A DNA stretch of 63,828 nt from the IMG/VR virus record IMGVR_UViG_3300025131_000032, positions 1 to 63,828 of that record, one strand, 5' to 3'. Shown here in pieces: positions 36,995 through 44,027 of the stretch. The notes beneath the pieces are model-generated. The model searched no databases. It had not been told where the DNA came from and saw nothing but the letters and a program-made list of their open reading frames with translations. The position numbers and the translations under genes are program-made. This DNA comes from a virus. Numbering within the stretch: the first letter of the stretch is position 1; each line of letters starts with the position of its first letter.

Positions 36995-37410
36995 CCGATC
37001 AGCTCCTGGTCGATGCACCAGAGCGGGAAGTCGGCATCGAGGGGTCTGAGGATTGCGACTTGCTTTCCCTCCCGCCTAATTTCAACTGGTGCGGTTATTT
37101 CGAGGTCGTCACAGTCGATGCCACTGAGTGCATCTAGTAGTGGGATGATTTGCTTGAGTTCGCAGGCTGTTAGTGCCTTTGTGTTGTCCATGGTAGTTGC
37201 CTTTGGTTGGGGGTTGTGTAGGGGGCAGGAGCATTCGTGCGGTTTGGGCTTAGGTCGGTAGCGGCCAACCCAGTTTGGCGTCGAGGTGTTTTGCCATCCG
37301 TCAGCGGCAAGCCTTTGAACTTCCTCAAATCTCCAGTGGGCCTCAATCGCCGCGATAGTCTGTTCACATTCCTGCTTCAGTTTCTGCGCAGGTGTTTCCG
37401 CCATACCCAT
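36991..37410 (-). CDS. Apparent fusion of two small phage proteins (139 aa)
   Basis: Residues 1-60 form the Y-R-x-K-P family (LAADGWQNTSTPNWVGRYRP and KPKP), seen also at 10389 and in the second half of the 14220 product. Residues 74-139 begin with Met (MDNTKALTACELKQIIPLLD) and look like an independent small domain. The internal ATG at 37191 is preceded by AAAGGCAACTACC, a possible ribosome site in frame. This is the second fusion in the genome that involves the same family. Confidence 0.65.
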   Translation of the reverse strand: MGMAETPAQKLKQECEQTIAAIEAHWRFEEVQRLAADGWQNTSTPNWVGRYRPKPKPHECSCPLHNPQPKATTMDNTKALTACELKQIIPLLDALSGIDCDDLEITAPVEIRREGKQVAILRPLDADFPLWCIDQELIG

Positions 37411-37470
37411 GTCAGTCTCCCTAGAATCCAGTGGTTGCGTGATGTTCCCGAAGCAGATTTCGGGAAGCCT

Positions 37471-37501
37471 AAAAAGCGGCCCCTAGTCTCCCAGGGGCCG
37501 C
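37471..37501 (-). terminator. Rho-independent terminator inside the minus arm
   Basis: On the minus strand GCGGCCCCT and AGGGGCCGC form nine pairs around an eight-base loop, followed by five T. A second hairpin (CCCGAA/TTCGGG, 37447-37464) lies just beyond. It sits 28 bases after the stop of the gene at 37529 and would end or attenuate transcription from the 43.9 kb end. Confidence 0.8.
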
Positions 37502-37528
37502 CGCGAAGTCCTCGTCGCACGAGGTTTC

Positions 37529-37867
37529 CTATGTGTCACTTGCTCCATGTCTCAACTGAAAATCGGATATCCACCAGCCATGTGACGCTACCTCAACTCG
37601 CGATGCCGGCTCATCCTGTGTCCAATAATCGGCAATCTGATGCTCGACACAGACTATACCGTGTCGCTGCTTATTGAGGCTGATGTCGAAGGCTGTGTTG
37701 TACACCCATGCCCAGCCATTGCCGTCCGTGAAGCTCTCGCCGTTCTTCATCGGCCACTGCCCGGCTGCAAGGTTGCGAGACTGGAAGCTACCCTGAACGG
37801 CATCCTCCTCCAGTAGCCCCACTAGCGGACTCGCCAGCACTGCCGCGATCATCTGTCTCCTATCCAT
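37529..37867 (-). CDS. Exported small protein with twin-arginine-like N-terminus (112 aa)
   Basis: MDRRQMIAAVLASPLVGLLE is a basic twin-Arg start and a hydrophobic segment, like a Tat-type or ordinary signal peptide. The rest is a soluble Trp- and His-containing domain (DGNGWAWVYNTAF, HGWWISDFQ). The start overlaps the upstream gene by eight bases. Function is unknown. Confidence 0.6.
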   Translation of the reverse strand: MDRRQMIAAVLASPLVGLLEEDAVQGSFQSRNLAAGQWPMKNGESFTDGNGWAWVYNTAFDISLNKQRHGIVCVEHQIADYWTQDEPASRVEVASHGWWISDFQLRHGASDT

Positions 37868-38321
37868 CACTCACCTCATATCTGAATTCGTAAGCGGCGC
37901 TGCCGTCCTCGTACTCCCGAGGATGGACCTTGACTGCCTCGAACCCCTTCTCCTTCAGGAACAGCTGGCCATCGAGGTTCCGCTCGTTGAGTAGACTGAC
38001 CAGTGTCTTCCGCCGCTTCTCGTCCAGCTTCGATTTTAGCTTGTCGATGATGGCTGTGGCTACCCCTGTTCTCCGGTGGATTGGGTGGACGCCGAGCGAG
38101 ATGATGGTCATGTTCTTGCTGTGGAGTTCGTAGATGACGAACCCTGCGACCTTATCCCCTCGCTCAGCAACCAGGGCGATGCAAGCTCGCTTCCGCAGTT
38201 GCTCGTGGAATTCACTTAGCGTCCAGGCGACGGGGTAGGACATCTTGTCGATGGGCATGACTTCGTCGAGGTCGCGGCGGATGAGCCAGCGGATATGCGT
38301 GTCGGTGATAGTGTCAGTCAT
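37860..38321 (-). CDS. GNAT-family N-acetyltransferase, RimI-like (153 aa)
   Basis: Typical GNAT layout: IRWLIRRDLDEVMPIDKMSY at the N-terminus, VAGFVIYELHSKNMTIISLG for the central strands, and the acetyl-CoA-binding loop HPIHRRTGVATAIIDKLK (R-R-x-G-V-A). The end FLKEKGFEAVKVHP fits RimI-type enzymes. It may acetylate a host protein or small molecule. The ribosome site GGAGAATACG is good. Confidence 0.85.
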   Translation of the reverse strand: MTDTITDTHIRWLIRRDLDEVMPIDKMSYPVAWTLSEFHEQLRKRACIALVAERGDKVAGFVIYELHSKNMTIISLGVHPIHRRTGVATAIIDKLKSKLDEKRRKTLVSLLNERNLDGQLFLKEKGFEAVKVHPREYEDGSAAYEFRYEVSDG

Positions 38322-38640
38322 CGTATTCTCCTATGCAGTCGTTATGCAGCACCCAGTCGTCTCCAGGCATTTGCTCCAGCCCCAGTAGTCGTCTCATCAG
38401 TTTCTGCGGATCGCGAGTTGTGTAGTTCGCCACCATCTGGCCGTCCCCGAACACGACAATCTCATCGGCATCGCCAGCCTCCAGTTCATCCCCCAGGAAC
38501 GCGGTGAGGCAATAGAGCGAGTCCTCGTGGCCGGCGTTGAGCATGGCAAACTCGACGGCCTGAACATTGTGCCCGCGGATGTTTGTGCCCACGGTGTTCT
38601 TAGCGAAGGCGGAAACGGCGGAATGGAAGTGTAGTTTCAT
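38314..38640 (-). CDS. Hypothetical protein (108 aa)
   Basis: MKLHFHSAVSAFAKNTVGTN, then GDADEIVVFGDGQMVANY, an alpha-beta protein without recognisable motif. ATGA-coupled to the upstream gene and overlapping the acetyltransferase by eight bases. Confidence 0.65.
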   Translation of the reverse strand: MKLHFHSAVSAFAKNTVGTNIRGHNVQAVEFAMLNAGHEDSLYCLTAFLGDELEAGDADEIVVFGDGQMVANYTTRDPQKLMRRLLGLEQMPGDDWVLHNDCIGEYDD

Positions 38641-38804
38641 TTGATGGTTCCTGGGTAGACGATGCGACCGGCCTTCTCAAGCGTTGCGAGTTGTTTCAAG
38701 TTCTCTGCGCGGGTCTGCTCATCGAACGCCGCCTGGACGAGCCGCATTTCCAGCAGGAACTCGTCGAAGTCGAACGGCTCGGGGATGGGGGTGTCTGGGT
38801 TCAT
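38637..38804 (-). CDS. Small acidic protein (55 aa)
   Basis: MNPDTPIPEPFDFDEFLLEM begins the product; the rest is helical. The ATG lies one base after the upstream stop, behind AGGGGATGAC. No known family. Confidence 0.6.
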   Translation of the reverse strand: MNPDTPIPEPFDFDEFLLEMRLVQAAFDEQTRAENLKQLATLEKAGRIVYPGTIK

Positions 38805-38805
38805 G

Positions 38806-39162
38806 TCATCCCCTGCAACTAGCGCAAATGGTCTTGTGTCCAGCCTCATGGGCGAGGTCGCCGCATAATTCGCAGACCTTGAATGAGGTGTTCTCGGCGG
38901 CCGTGATTATAGTGTCGATCTCATCGGTTGAGCCAGAGACATAGAACCGGAGCCCGCCAAGCTTCTCCTTAACCGCCGCAGCCCTGAATTTCTCTGGTGG
39001 GTCAGTGGCCATAATCTTCTCGCACGTCTGGCCGAGTAGTTCGTACCAGCCATCGTCGCACTCGAACCCGAACGCCATGCATGACTCTGCTGGCGGGGCA
39101 TTGTAGTCGCGGAAGATCTGCGGGAAGCGTTCGACTAGGGCTACTTCCAGGTCGATGTTCAT
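38806..39162 (-). CDS. Conserved phage protein with C-terminal zinc ribbon (118 aa)
   Basis: FPQIFRDYNAPPAESCMAFG, then CDDGWYELLGQTC and VKEKLGGLRFYVSG, ending CELCG and CASC. This matches a family common in phages (G-W-Y-x-L-L; V-K-E-K-F-G-G-L-R-F-Y; two C-x2-C pairs), of unknown function. ATGA-coupled start with AGAGGTGCCGAA. Confidence 0.75.
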   Translation of the reverse strand: MNIDLEVALVERFPQIFRDYNAPPAESCMAFGFECDDGWYELLGQTCEKIMATDPPEKFRAAAVKEKLGGLRFYVSGSTDEIDTIITAAENTSFKVCELCGDLAHEAGHKTICASCRG

Positions 39163-39602
39163 TTCGGCACCTCTTGAAGGTCTGGGGCAGGTAGCTTGAA
39201 ATACGGATTCCACTCGCTCATGTCGCGAGCACCAACCGCATTCCAGGGGTCGTCGATCTCTCTGGCGAGTTCGGCCAGGAGCTCTCGGCGGTTGATGTCC
39301 ATGACGGCAACCTCGCGATCGCTTAAGGTCTCTCCGCAGCCAGCTTCTTCAATCTGACCACGGGCAGTAGCGATCTGCCCGTCGCCCATCGTGATAACGC
39401 ATTCGACTTGCCAGATGGCGTCGTCCACTTGCCAAGCGTTGCACTCGACATCGGTATACGACCTAAGTTCCCACACCTTGAGCTTACTTCCGATCTCCCG
39501 CACCTCGGCGGGGTGGATGTCCTCCAAATACCAAGACCGCCCCCAGGTGTCCCGCACGCGGGTGTCTTGTTTGCCATCGCCTCGCACGATGTTCAATATC
39601 AT
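39159..39602 (-). CDS. Hypothetical protein (147 aa)
   Basis: An ATGA-coupled gene whose product is soluble and acidic (RDTWGRSWYLEDIHPAEVRE, DREVAVMDINRRELLAE). No motif is recognised; the C-terminus is Pro-rich. Confidence 0.65.
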   Translation of the reverse strand: MILNIVRGDGKQDTRVRDTWGRSWYLEDIHPAEVREIGSKLKVWELRSYTDVECNAWQVDDAIWQVECVITMGDGQIATARGQIEEAGCGETLSDREVAVMDINRRELLAELAREIDDPWNAVGARDMSEWNPYFKLPAPDLQEVPK

Positions 39603-39880
39603 TTCAATTCCTCCACTATTTCGACTGGCACGCCGCGTTGCTCGAACGAGTTAACGACATTGTGATAGAACCGCTTCCTGAATGGGAGTTCAGCCTTGAC
39701 TGGGAGCGTGGTTGTGAGGGCGCCGATAAGCACGTCTGGGGCCATGTCATCCACTCTGAATGCCTGGAGCCAAGTGTTGAGATCATCGAATGAACCTGCA
39801 ATCACGAACGACTCGATCAGCTTCACGATGACATCCAGTTTCTCGTTCACGTCCGCGTCATACTCATTCAATCCGCTCAT
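39599..39880 (-). CDS. Hypothetical helical protein (93 aa)
   Basis: MSGLNEYDADVNEKLDVIVK begins a helical protein. The ribosome site AAGGAGCAACT is encoded by the last codons of the HNH gene (K-E-Q-L-stop). No known family. Confidence 0.65.
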   Translation of the reverse strand: MSGLNEYDADVNEKLDVIVKLIESFVIAGSFDDLNTWLQAFRVDDMAPDVLIGALTTTLPVKAELPFRKRFYHNVVNSFEQRGVPVEIVEELK

Positions 39881-40527
39881 AGTTGCTCCTTTGCCACTGG
39901 TTTCAGTAGTGCTAATTGCGGTGCCCATCCACCCGCCAGTCGTGACCGGAGCGTGTTTTTCCCTGTCCCGCAAATCCCCGTGTCAATCCACTCGGAGACG
40001 GTGAGTGAAGTGCCGAACATCGAAAGCGTCCGGTTTGTACGGCGATTATTCGCCTGCTCCTTTCTCGTAGCCCATCTGCAGTTTCCCGGTTCATAGCTGC
40101 CGTCATTGTTAATGCGGTCGATCGAATGAGCTGGCGTTGGCCTTGGCCCCATGTCGTCGAGAAACGCCTCAAATTTAGCCCAGCGGTCGCAGACAGTGAT
40201 TCCGCGACCGCCGTAGTGGTGGTATGCGTGATTATTGGCGTTAGAGCAACGACTCTTCATCATGAGCCACACTGAAAATTCCGGCGTCCCTGTCTTGCCG
40301 TGGCTTAAATTCACTGTCTGGTATCTCAGAGAAGAAACCTCTGAATTCAGGCAGCCACACGACTTTACCCTGCCTGACCGCAGGTTTCCGCCCGTTATCT
40401 TCTTCTGAGTGCCGCAATCACATTTACATAGCCAATACCCGCGAGAGGCGGCTGTTCCGCTGGTAAACTTGACGGCAACGAGCTTGCCAAATCTCTTGCC
40501 GGTAACATCCTTCAGTCTGTTATGCAT
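39877..40527 (-). CDS. HNH homing-type endonuclease with N-terminal DNA-binding module (216 aa)
   Basis: Residues 1-60 (GKRFGKLVAVKFTSG, YWLCKCDCG, SCGC) form the Cys-containing module typical of phage HNH enzymes. Residues 75-165 hold the nuclease (VWLMMKSRCSN, YGGRGITVCDRW, SIDRINNDGSYEPGNCRWA, KEQANNRRTN), with the H-S-I-D-R-I-N-N and N-C-R-W blocks complete. A C-terminal SEWIDTGICGTGKNTLRSRL resembles a NUMOD-like helix-turn-helix. It overlaps genes on both sides, so it is a free-standing homing endonuclease integrated into the operon. Confidence 0.88.
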   Translation of the reverse strand: MHNRLKDVTGKRFGKLVAVKFTSGTAASRGYWLCKCDCGTQKKITGGNLRSGRVKSCGCLNSEVSSLRYQTVNLSHGKTGTPEFSVWLMMKSRCSNANNHAYHHYGGRGITVCDRWAKFEAFLDDMGPRPTPAHSIDRINNDGSYEPGNCRWATRKEQANNRRTNRTLSMFGTSLTVSEWIDTGICGTGKNTLRSRLAGGWAPQLALLKPVAKEQL

Positions 40528-40762
40528 ACTTATTGACCTCGATTACACCCTGGTAAAGGTATCTGTCCGTGACTTCAGTTCTGCCCTTCCATTCATCGCC
40601 CTCCACATCCAGCCCCTCCTCTCCAGCCCACGCATACTCGTAGGTCACATACGCAGCCTCGCCAGCCATCCCGAAAGTCACAACCGCCGGCATGCAATCG
40701 GCGTCTGGGAACTCGATCTTCAGTCCATCCCAGGGGCCTTGCTCGAGTACGGCGACAATCAT
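40520..40762 (-). CDS. Small hypothetical protein (80 aa)
   Basis: MIVAVLEQGPWDGLKIEFPD, then YVTYEYAWAGEEGLDVEGDE: an acidic beta-rich protein. Ribosome site TAGGACTCAGCC. Overlaps the HNH gene by eight bases. No known family. Confidence 0.65.
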   Translation of the reverse strand: MIVAVLEQGPWDGLKIEFPDADCMPAVVTFGMAGEAAYVTYEYAWAGEEGLDVEGDEWKGRTEVTDRYLYQGVIEVNKYA

Positions 40763-40771
40763 GGCTGAGTC

Positions 40772-41317
40772 CTATCTAGGTTCACCAGTCAGCCCCCGCC
40801 GCTCACTGATCTTGAACTTCTCTCTGTCCATCACCTCTGGGTCCACCCCGATCGTCCATGTCTCCATGAAGGCGTCCGCTGTGATCCTCCGTAGGATACC
40901 GTCCTTATGGAACACGAGCTGCCATTTACCCCTCGCGCGATCAGGTAGCTTGCCGCGGAAGGGCGGGTTGTAGGCAGGTGGTTTTGGCGGGTGCCAGTTG
41001 AATAAGATTTGCTTGAGTGGCCGGATGCCCTTCCACTTCCGCACAAACTCCTGCTTCCTCTTCTCGATCCACGCCTCCTTGAACTTAGCCTCCGCCGCTC
41101 GCCACTCGACCTGCTCCTCCTCGTCCAGGTCAGGGAGCTGCTTCCGTTTGGGCAGCACGATGAACCATGCCTGCACATGGCCATCGTGCCAGAAGATGTA
41201 TTGGTCAAGGACGATGATTGCTCGCTCTGTCTCGTGCAGGTGATTCAACTCTATCCGGTCAAAGTGATCCTCAGCGATCAGGTCGTGAGGGATTATCGCG
41301 AATAGGAGGAGGAGCAT
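40772..41317 (-). CDS. Exported or membrane-anchored phage protein (181 aa)
   Basis: A short hydrophobic N-terminus (MLLLLFAIIPHDLI) may be a signal or anchor. The body AEDHFDRIELNHLHETERAI, then VLDQYIFWHDGHVQAW, a charged middle and DGILRRITADAFMETWT resembles a phage family of unknown function that I associate with planctomycete viral sequences (E-x-N-H, D-Q-x-I-F-W, L-R-R-I, E-T-W-T). That association is from memory and weak evidence for host. Confidence 0.6.
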   Translation of the reverse strand: MLLLLFAIIPHDLIAEDHFDRIELNHLHETERAIIVLDQYIFWHDGHVQAWFIVLPKRKQLPDLDEEEQVEWRAAEAKFKEAWIEKRKQEFVRKWKGIRPLKQILFNWHPPKPPAYNPPFRGKLPDRARGKWQLVFHKDGILRRITADAFMETWTIGVDPEVMDREKFKISERRGLTGEPR

Positions 41318-41329
41318 CGTGCTGTCCCG

Positions 41330-41512
41330 TTATGTTGGATCGTCCCCGAGGAGGATAAGGCAGATAGCGGTGCAGATGGGGCATTCTTCCGAATCTTCAA
41401 CCAGCTTCTTCACAATCCGCAGTCGCTCGCGCAGCATGGTCGCCTCAGCGATAGCATCGAGCGCCTCCTGTTCCATTCGTGTTGCCTCAGATTCAACGGG
41501 TGTGCCGGTCAT
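41330..41512 (-). CDS. Small protein with C-x2-C (60 aa)
   Basis: ATGA-coupled to the upstream gene, with AGAGGAAAAAAGCA as ribosome site. The product is helical (LDAIAEATMLRERLRIVKKL) and ends ECPICTAICLILLG. No known family. Confidence 0.6.
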   Translation of the reverse strand: MTGTPVESEATRMEQEALDAIAEATMLRERLRIVKKLVEDSEECPICTAICLILLGDDPT

Positions 41513-41859
41513 TGCTTTTTTCCTCTCTTCTTTCGGGTGGCTTTCTTCTTAGGTGGCCGGCGGTTGGGGCCCGGCACATCAGCCTTCTCAGTAGGTTGCG
41601 ACTGGCACCCACCTTCAAGCACTGCCGTATTCCTCGTGCTGTTGGTGACGGTGTAGGCGATCGGATCTGGCGGCCCCAGATCAACCTTGATCCGTTCATT
41701 CATATTGAGCAGGCACGCGCACTCCTTCGCGTGGATCTCCTCCTCCGCGTTGTGGGCCGCGACAATCTTGTCAGCAAACCCCTTATCGGGGCAGTCGAGA
41801 ATGTGAGTGCCCTTGTCATTGAAGATTCGCCGTTCTTTCTTTGTTAGCCACATGGCCAT
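41509..41859 (-). CDS. Small protein with basic C-terminal tail (116 aa)
   Basis: A charged N-terminal domain (TKKERRIFNDKGTHILDCPD) is followed by a linker and a strongly basic end (RRPPKKKATRKKRGKKQ), which suggests DNA or RNA binding. It lies directly after the SSB gene. Confidence 0.65.
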   Translation of the reverse strand: MAMWLTKKERRIFNDKGTHILDCPDKGFADKIVAAHNAEEEIHAKECACLLNMNERIKVDLGPPDPIAYTVTNSTRNTAVLEGGCQSQPTEKADVPGPNRRPPKKKATRKKRGKKQ

Positions 41860-41869
41860 GGTCTAGTCC

Positions 41870-42301
41870 TTAAAATGGGTTCGAGTCGAATTGGGGTTGC
41901 TGGTTGCCTTGGTTGTTTCCCTGGGCGACGGGCTGGGAATACTGGGAGTTCCCCCTACCACCGTTGCCTCCGCCCTTCTTGTCGAGCATCTGCATCCGCT
42001 CTCCGATGACACAGAGCTTCTGGTGCTTCTGCCCATCCTTCTCCCACTTGTCGAGCTTGAGCCGACCTTCGACGAGGCAGCTGGATCCCTTCTGCAAATA
42101 CTCTCCAGCCACTTCTGCTGTGCGGCCCCAGAGCGTCACGTCAACGAACGTGGTCTCCTCAACCCACTGCCCATTGCTGTCCTTCTTCCGGTCGTTGACG
42201 GCCAAGCCCAGGTTGGTGACCGCAGTCCCGCCTTGGGTGTACTTCAGCTCTATGTCTCGGGTGACGTTGCCGACAAGAATAACTCGATTGAAACTAGCCA
42301 T
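41870..42301 (-). CDS. ssb: Single-stranded DNA-binding protein (143 aa)
   Basis: The OB-fold sequence is clear: [81 protein letters not shown] Gly/Gln/Asn-rich linker follows, and the end FDSNPF resembles the acidic D-D-D-I-P-F tip that binds partner proteins in bacterial SSB. It protects single-stranded DNA during replication and recombination. Ribosome site AAGGAGTTCCG. Confidence 0.93.
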   Translation of the reverse strand: MASFNRVILVGNVTRDIELKYTQGGTAVTNLGLAVNDRKKDSNGQWVEETTFVDVTLWGRTAEVAGEYLQKGSSCLVEGRLKLDKWEKDGQKHQKLCVIGERMQMLDKKGGGNGGRGNSQYSQPVAQGNNQGNQQPQFDSNPF

Positions 42302-42310
42302 CGGAACTCC

Positions 42311-43402
42311 TTACTTGATTGGACGCTTATTGGCGATCGTGTTGTTTGTAATAAAGGCGGAAGTGTAACGAATTGTTAGCTCACGCCCCTGACATGTCAT
42401 TTTCCCCTTTACAGGCTCCTCAGTCTTGTAGTGGTGCTTCATTAGGTTCCTGTACAGTGCCTCACATCGCTTGGGGGTAAAGTACCTGCCGCGACCCGTG
42501 TGGTGTTCGCGGCGGATCGGCGCCCTGTTCTCGCGCCGAGCGTGAAGTACCTCGAAAGCGTCAGAGATCCCAGGCCAGCCCATTCCGTGCCGGCGGTAGA
42601 AACCAGCCAGTCGCATCCACGGAGCGAGGTAGTGATCGAGCCTTAGTCGTCTCTTCCGGCTGGCTTGGTCGCGAACAGCCTTGAAACCCAGCGGCGGTTT
42701 GCCTACCCACCATCCACCCGCCCTGGCGGTTTCCCTGGCAGCGGTAGTTCGCTCGGCAATGCACTTACTCTCCCACTGGGCGACGACCATCATGATACTC
42801 AGCACCATCTCACCAACCGGCGAGGCGCCATCGATATTCAGGTTAGCGAAGTGCATCTTGATGCCGCGGCTATCCCAGAGGGCCTTGGTGGTCGTGAAGT
42901 CGTTGAGGTCGCGGAATGCTCTGTCGTGGACAGCGAAGACAACATGGTCGCCCTCTTTGAGCATCGAGTTGAGCACTCGGCCTCGGGGGCGGTTAATGAA
43001 CGGCACCTTCGCAGCGGAGACGCCTTCCTCAACGAATCGCTCACCATCTTTGACGTTGTGGTCCACGCTGATCTTCTGCGCGAACGGGGTGATGGCGGCC
43101 TGCTGAGCGTCGAGCCCTAGTCCAGATTCAACCTGCTTGTTGGTTGAAACCCGCATGTACTGGAAGATCCTGGGGCCGCGTTCCAGGTCTGGGGGCGGCA
43201 GGGCCTCTAGCGTTTTGCGGCGATTACAGCGGGGCGGGTCTGATGTCCGGTGTAGCTGGCCGAACGGGGTTTCCGTTGTAGATTTCCAGCCAACTGTGCA
43301 AGTGCGGCATAGAGGAGAATCTTCTGAGGCGAAGTATTCTTCAGTTGGTGGATAGAAGCGGTTGCACTTTCCTTGGCACTTCCGTAGATTTGCAGTAGCC
43401 AT
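42311..43402 (-). CDS. Serine recombinase with N-terminal zinc ribbon (363 aa)
   Basis: Residues 5-40 have a zinc-ribbon Cys set (CQGKC and CRTC). The resolvase domain starts near residue 79 with FQYMRVSTNKQ (catalytic Ser86), then VESGLGLDAQ, HDRAFRDLNDF, GASPVGEMVLSIMMVVAQ and SKCIAERT, which matches serine recombinases. The C-terminal 140 residues (GWWVGKPPLGFK and following) are a short DNA-binding part, much shorter than in large serine integrases. It could integrate or invert DNA, or resolve multimers. The HTH gene and two promoter-like sites upstream suggest regulated expression. Confidence 0.85.
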   Translation of the reverse strand: MATANLRKCQGKCNRFYPPTEEYFASEDSPLCRTCTVGWKSTTETPFGQLHRTSDPPRCNRRKTLEALPPPDLERGPRIFQYMRVSTNKQVESGLGLDAQQAAITPFAQKISVDHNVKDGERFVEEGVSAAKVPFINRPRGRVLNSMLKEGDHVVFAVHDRAFRDLNDFTTTKALWDSRGIKMHFANLNIDGASPVGEMVLSIMMVVAQWESKCIAERTTAARETARAGGWWVGKPPLGFKAVRDQASRKRRLRLDHYLAPWMRLAGFYRRHGMGWPGISDAFEVLHARRENRAPIRREHHTGRGRYFTPKRCEALYRNLMKHHYKTEEPVKGKMTCQGRELTIRYTSAFITNNTIANKRPIK

Positions 43403-43473
43403 TAGTACCCTTCCTAGCTCAAGGGGAACGCGGTCAGCCCGCGGGGGAATGGCGATTCCCCCTGTGGGCGTTC
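43403..43473. other. Short gap with hairpin between recombinase and 33-aa gene
   Basis: Contains the perfect hairpin GGGGGAAT-GGCG-ATTCCCCC (43443-43462). It could stabilise RNA or be part of an attachment or resolution site for the recombinase; nothing else is seen. Confidence 0.5.
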
Positions 43474-43575
43474 TTACTTCTTGGTCGATTTCTGACCGAT
43501 CTTGTCTCCGCCCTTGACGTTCTGGACGGCTTTGCCAGATGTGGGGCCTGACTTGCCCTTTTTCACTCCGCTCAT
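43474..43575 (-). CDS. Very small basic protein (33 aa)
   Basis: MSGVKKGKSGPTSGKAVQNV and a final KIGQKSTKK: Lys/Gly/Ser-rich, with the probable ribosome site AGAGAGAGCAG. A promoter-like site lies 50-80 bases upstream. It could bind nucleic acid. The short length limits confidence. Confidence 0.5.
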   Translation of the reverse strand: MSGVKKGKSGPTSGKAVQNVKGGDKIGQKSTKK

Positions 43576-43626
43576 GACTCTGCTCTCTCTAGGGGTCAAA
43601 CTGATACCGAAAACTCGTAGCAAGTA

Positions 43627-43655
43627 TTCATATCAGTGCCGAAAGTAATTTGCAA
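43627..43655 (-). promoter_or_regulatory. Promoter-like site before the 33-aa gene and recombinase
   Basis: On the minus strand TTGCAA (43655-43650), a 17-base spacer and TATGAA (43632-43627) fit a sigma-70 promoter. Two related 14-base motifs (CTTTCGGCACTGAT and GTTTTCGGTATCAG) lie in the spacer and about 30 bases downstream and could be regulator sites. Confidence 0.6.
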
Positions 43656-43663
43656 GCCCTTTT

Positions 43664-43882
43664 TTAGCAGCCCTCTAGATTGAGCGCCTCCTCGAACCGC
43701 CGGATCGCGGCGAGGCTTGTGGCTTTCCCAGTAGGTAGCCGGCACGTCTCCAGCTTCACCACTGGCCCCTTCTTATTGATCCCTGAGCGAAGTCCTGTGG
43801 CCGACCACTTGGACAGCGTGTCGTATTTGAGCGTTCCATGCTCACTAAGGAGGAACGGCGACTCGTTCAACAGCTTAGACAT
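43664..43882 (-). CDS. DUF1580-like helix-turn-helix protein (72 aa)
   Basis: MSKLLNESPFLLSEHGTLKY, DTLSKWSATGLRSGI, VVKLETCRLPTGKATSLAAI and RRFEEAL follow the pattern of DUF1580 and MerR/excisionase-like proteins: a helix-turn-helix, then a wing with L-E-T-x-R-L-P and a final x-x-A-I-R-R-F. DUF1580 is known mainly from Planctomycetota. It may be an excisionase or regulator for the recombinase. I start it at 43882 (AAGGGGAGAAT ahead), because the frame can also begin at 43924 but that start lacks a ribosome site and lies at the promoter. Confidence 0.65.
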   Translation of the reverse strand: MSKLLNESPFLLSEHGTLKYDTLSKWSATGLRSGINKKGPVVKLETCRLPTGKATSLAAIRRFEEALNLEGC

Positions 43883-43922
43883 ATTCTCCCCTTCATCTGA
43901 CAGATCCGTCTTATCCGCGAGC

Positions 43923-43952
43923 ATTCTATTATGTTCTGGAACATCAACGCAA
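43923..43952 (-). promoter_or_regulatory. Divergent-region promoter with palindromic operator
   Basis: On the minus strand TTGCGT (43952-43947), an 18-base spacer and TAGAAT (43928-43923). The spacer contains a near-perfect 14-base palindrome, ATGTTC-TG-GAACAT (43931-43944), placed where a repressor would block RNA polymerase. This is the junction between the minus and plus arms. Confidence 0.6.
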
Positions 43953-44027
43953 GAGCTTGACGTTTACTTGAAGCACTTTCTTTTTCAGGTCAACCTCCGC
44001 GTATCCAATGTGCAACCCGAGGTAAAA

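Noticed and set aside
43680-44027. Upstream extension of the scaffold-like gene in the same frame
   Set aside because: The extension crosses the divergent promoter and the antisense HTH gene; the ATG at 44028 has a proper ribosome site.
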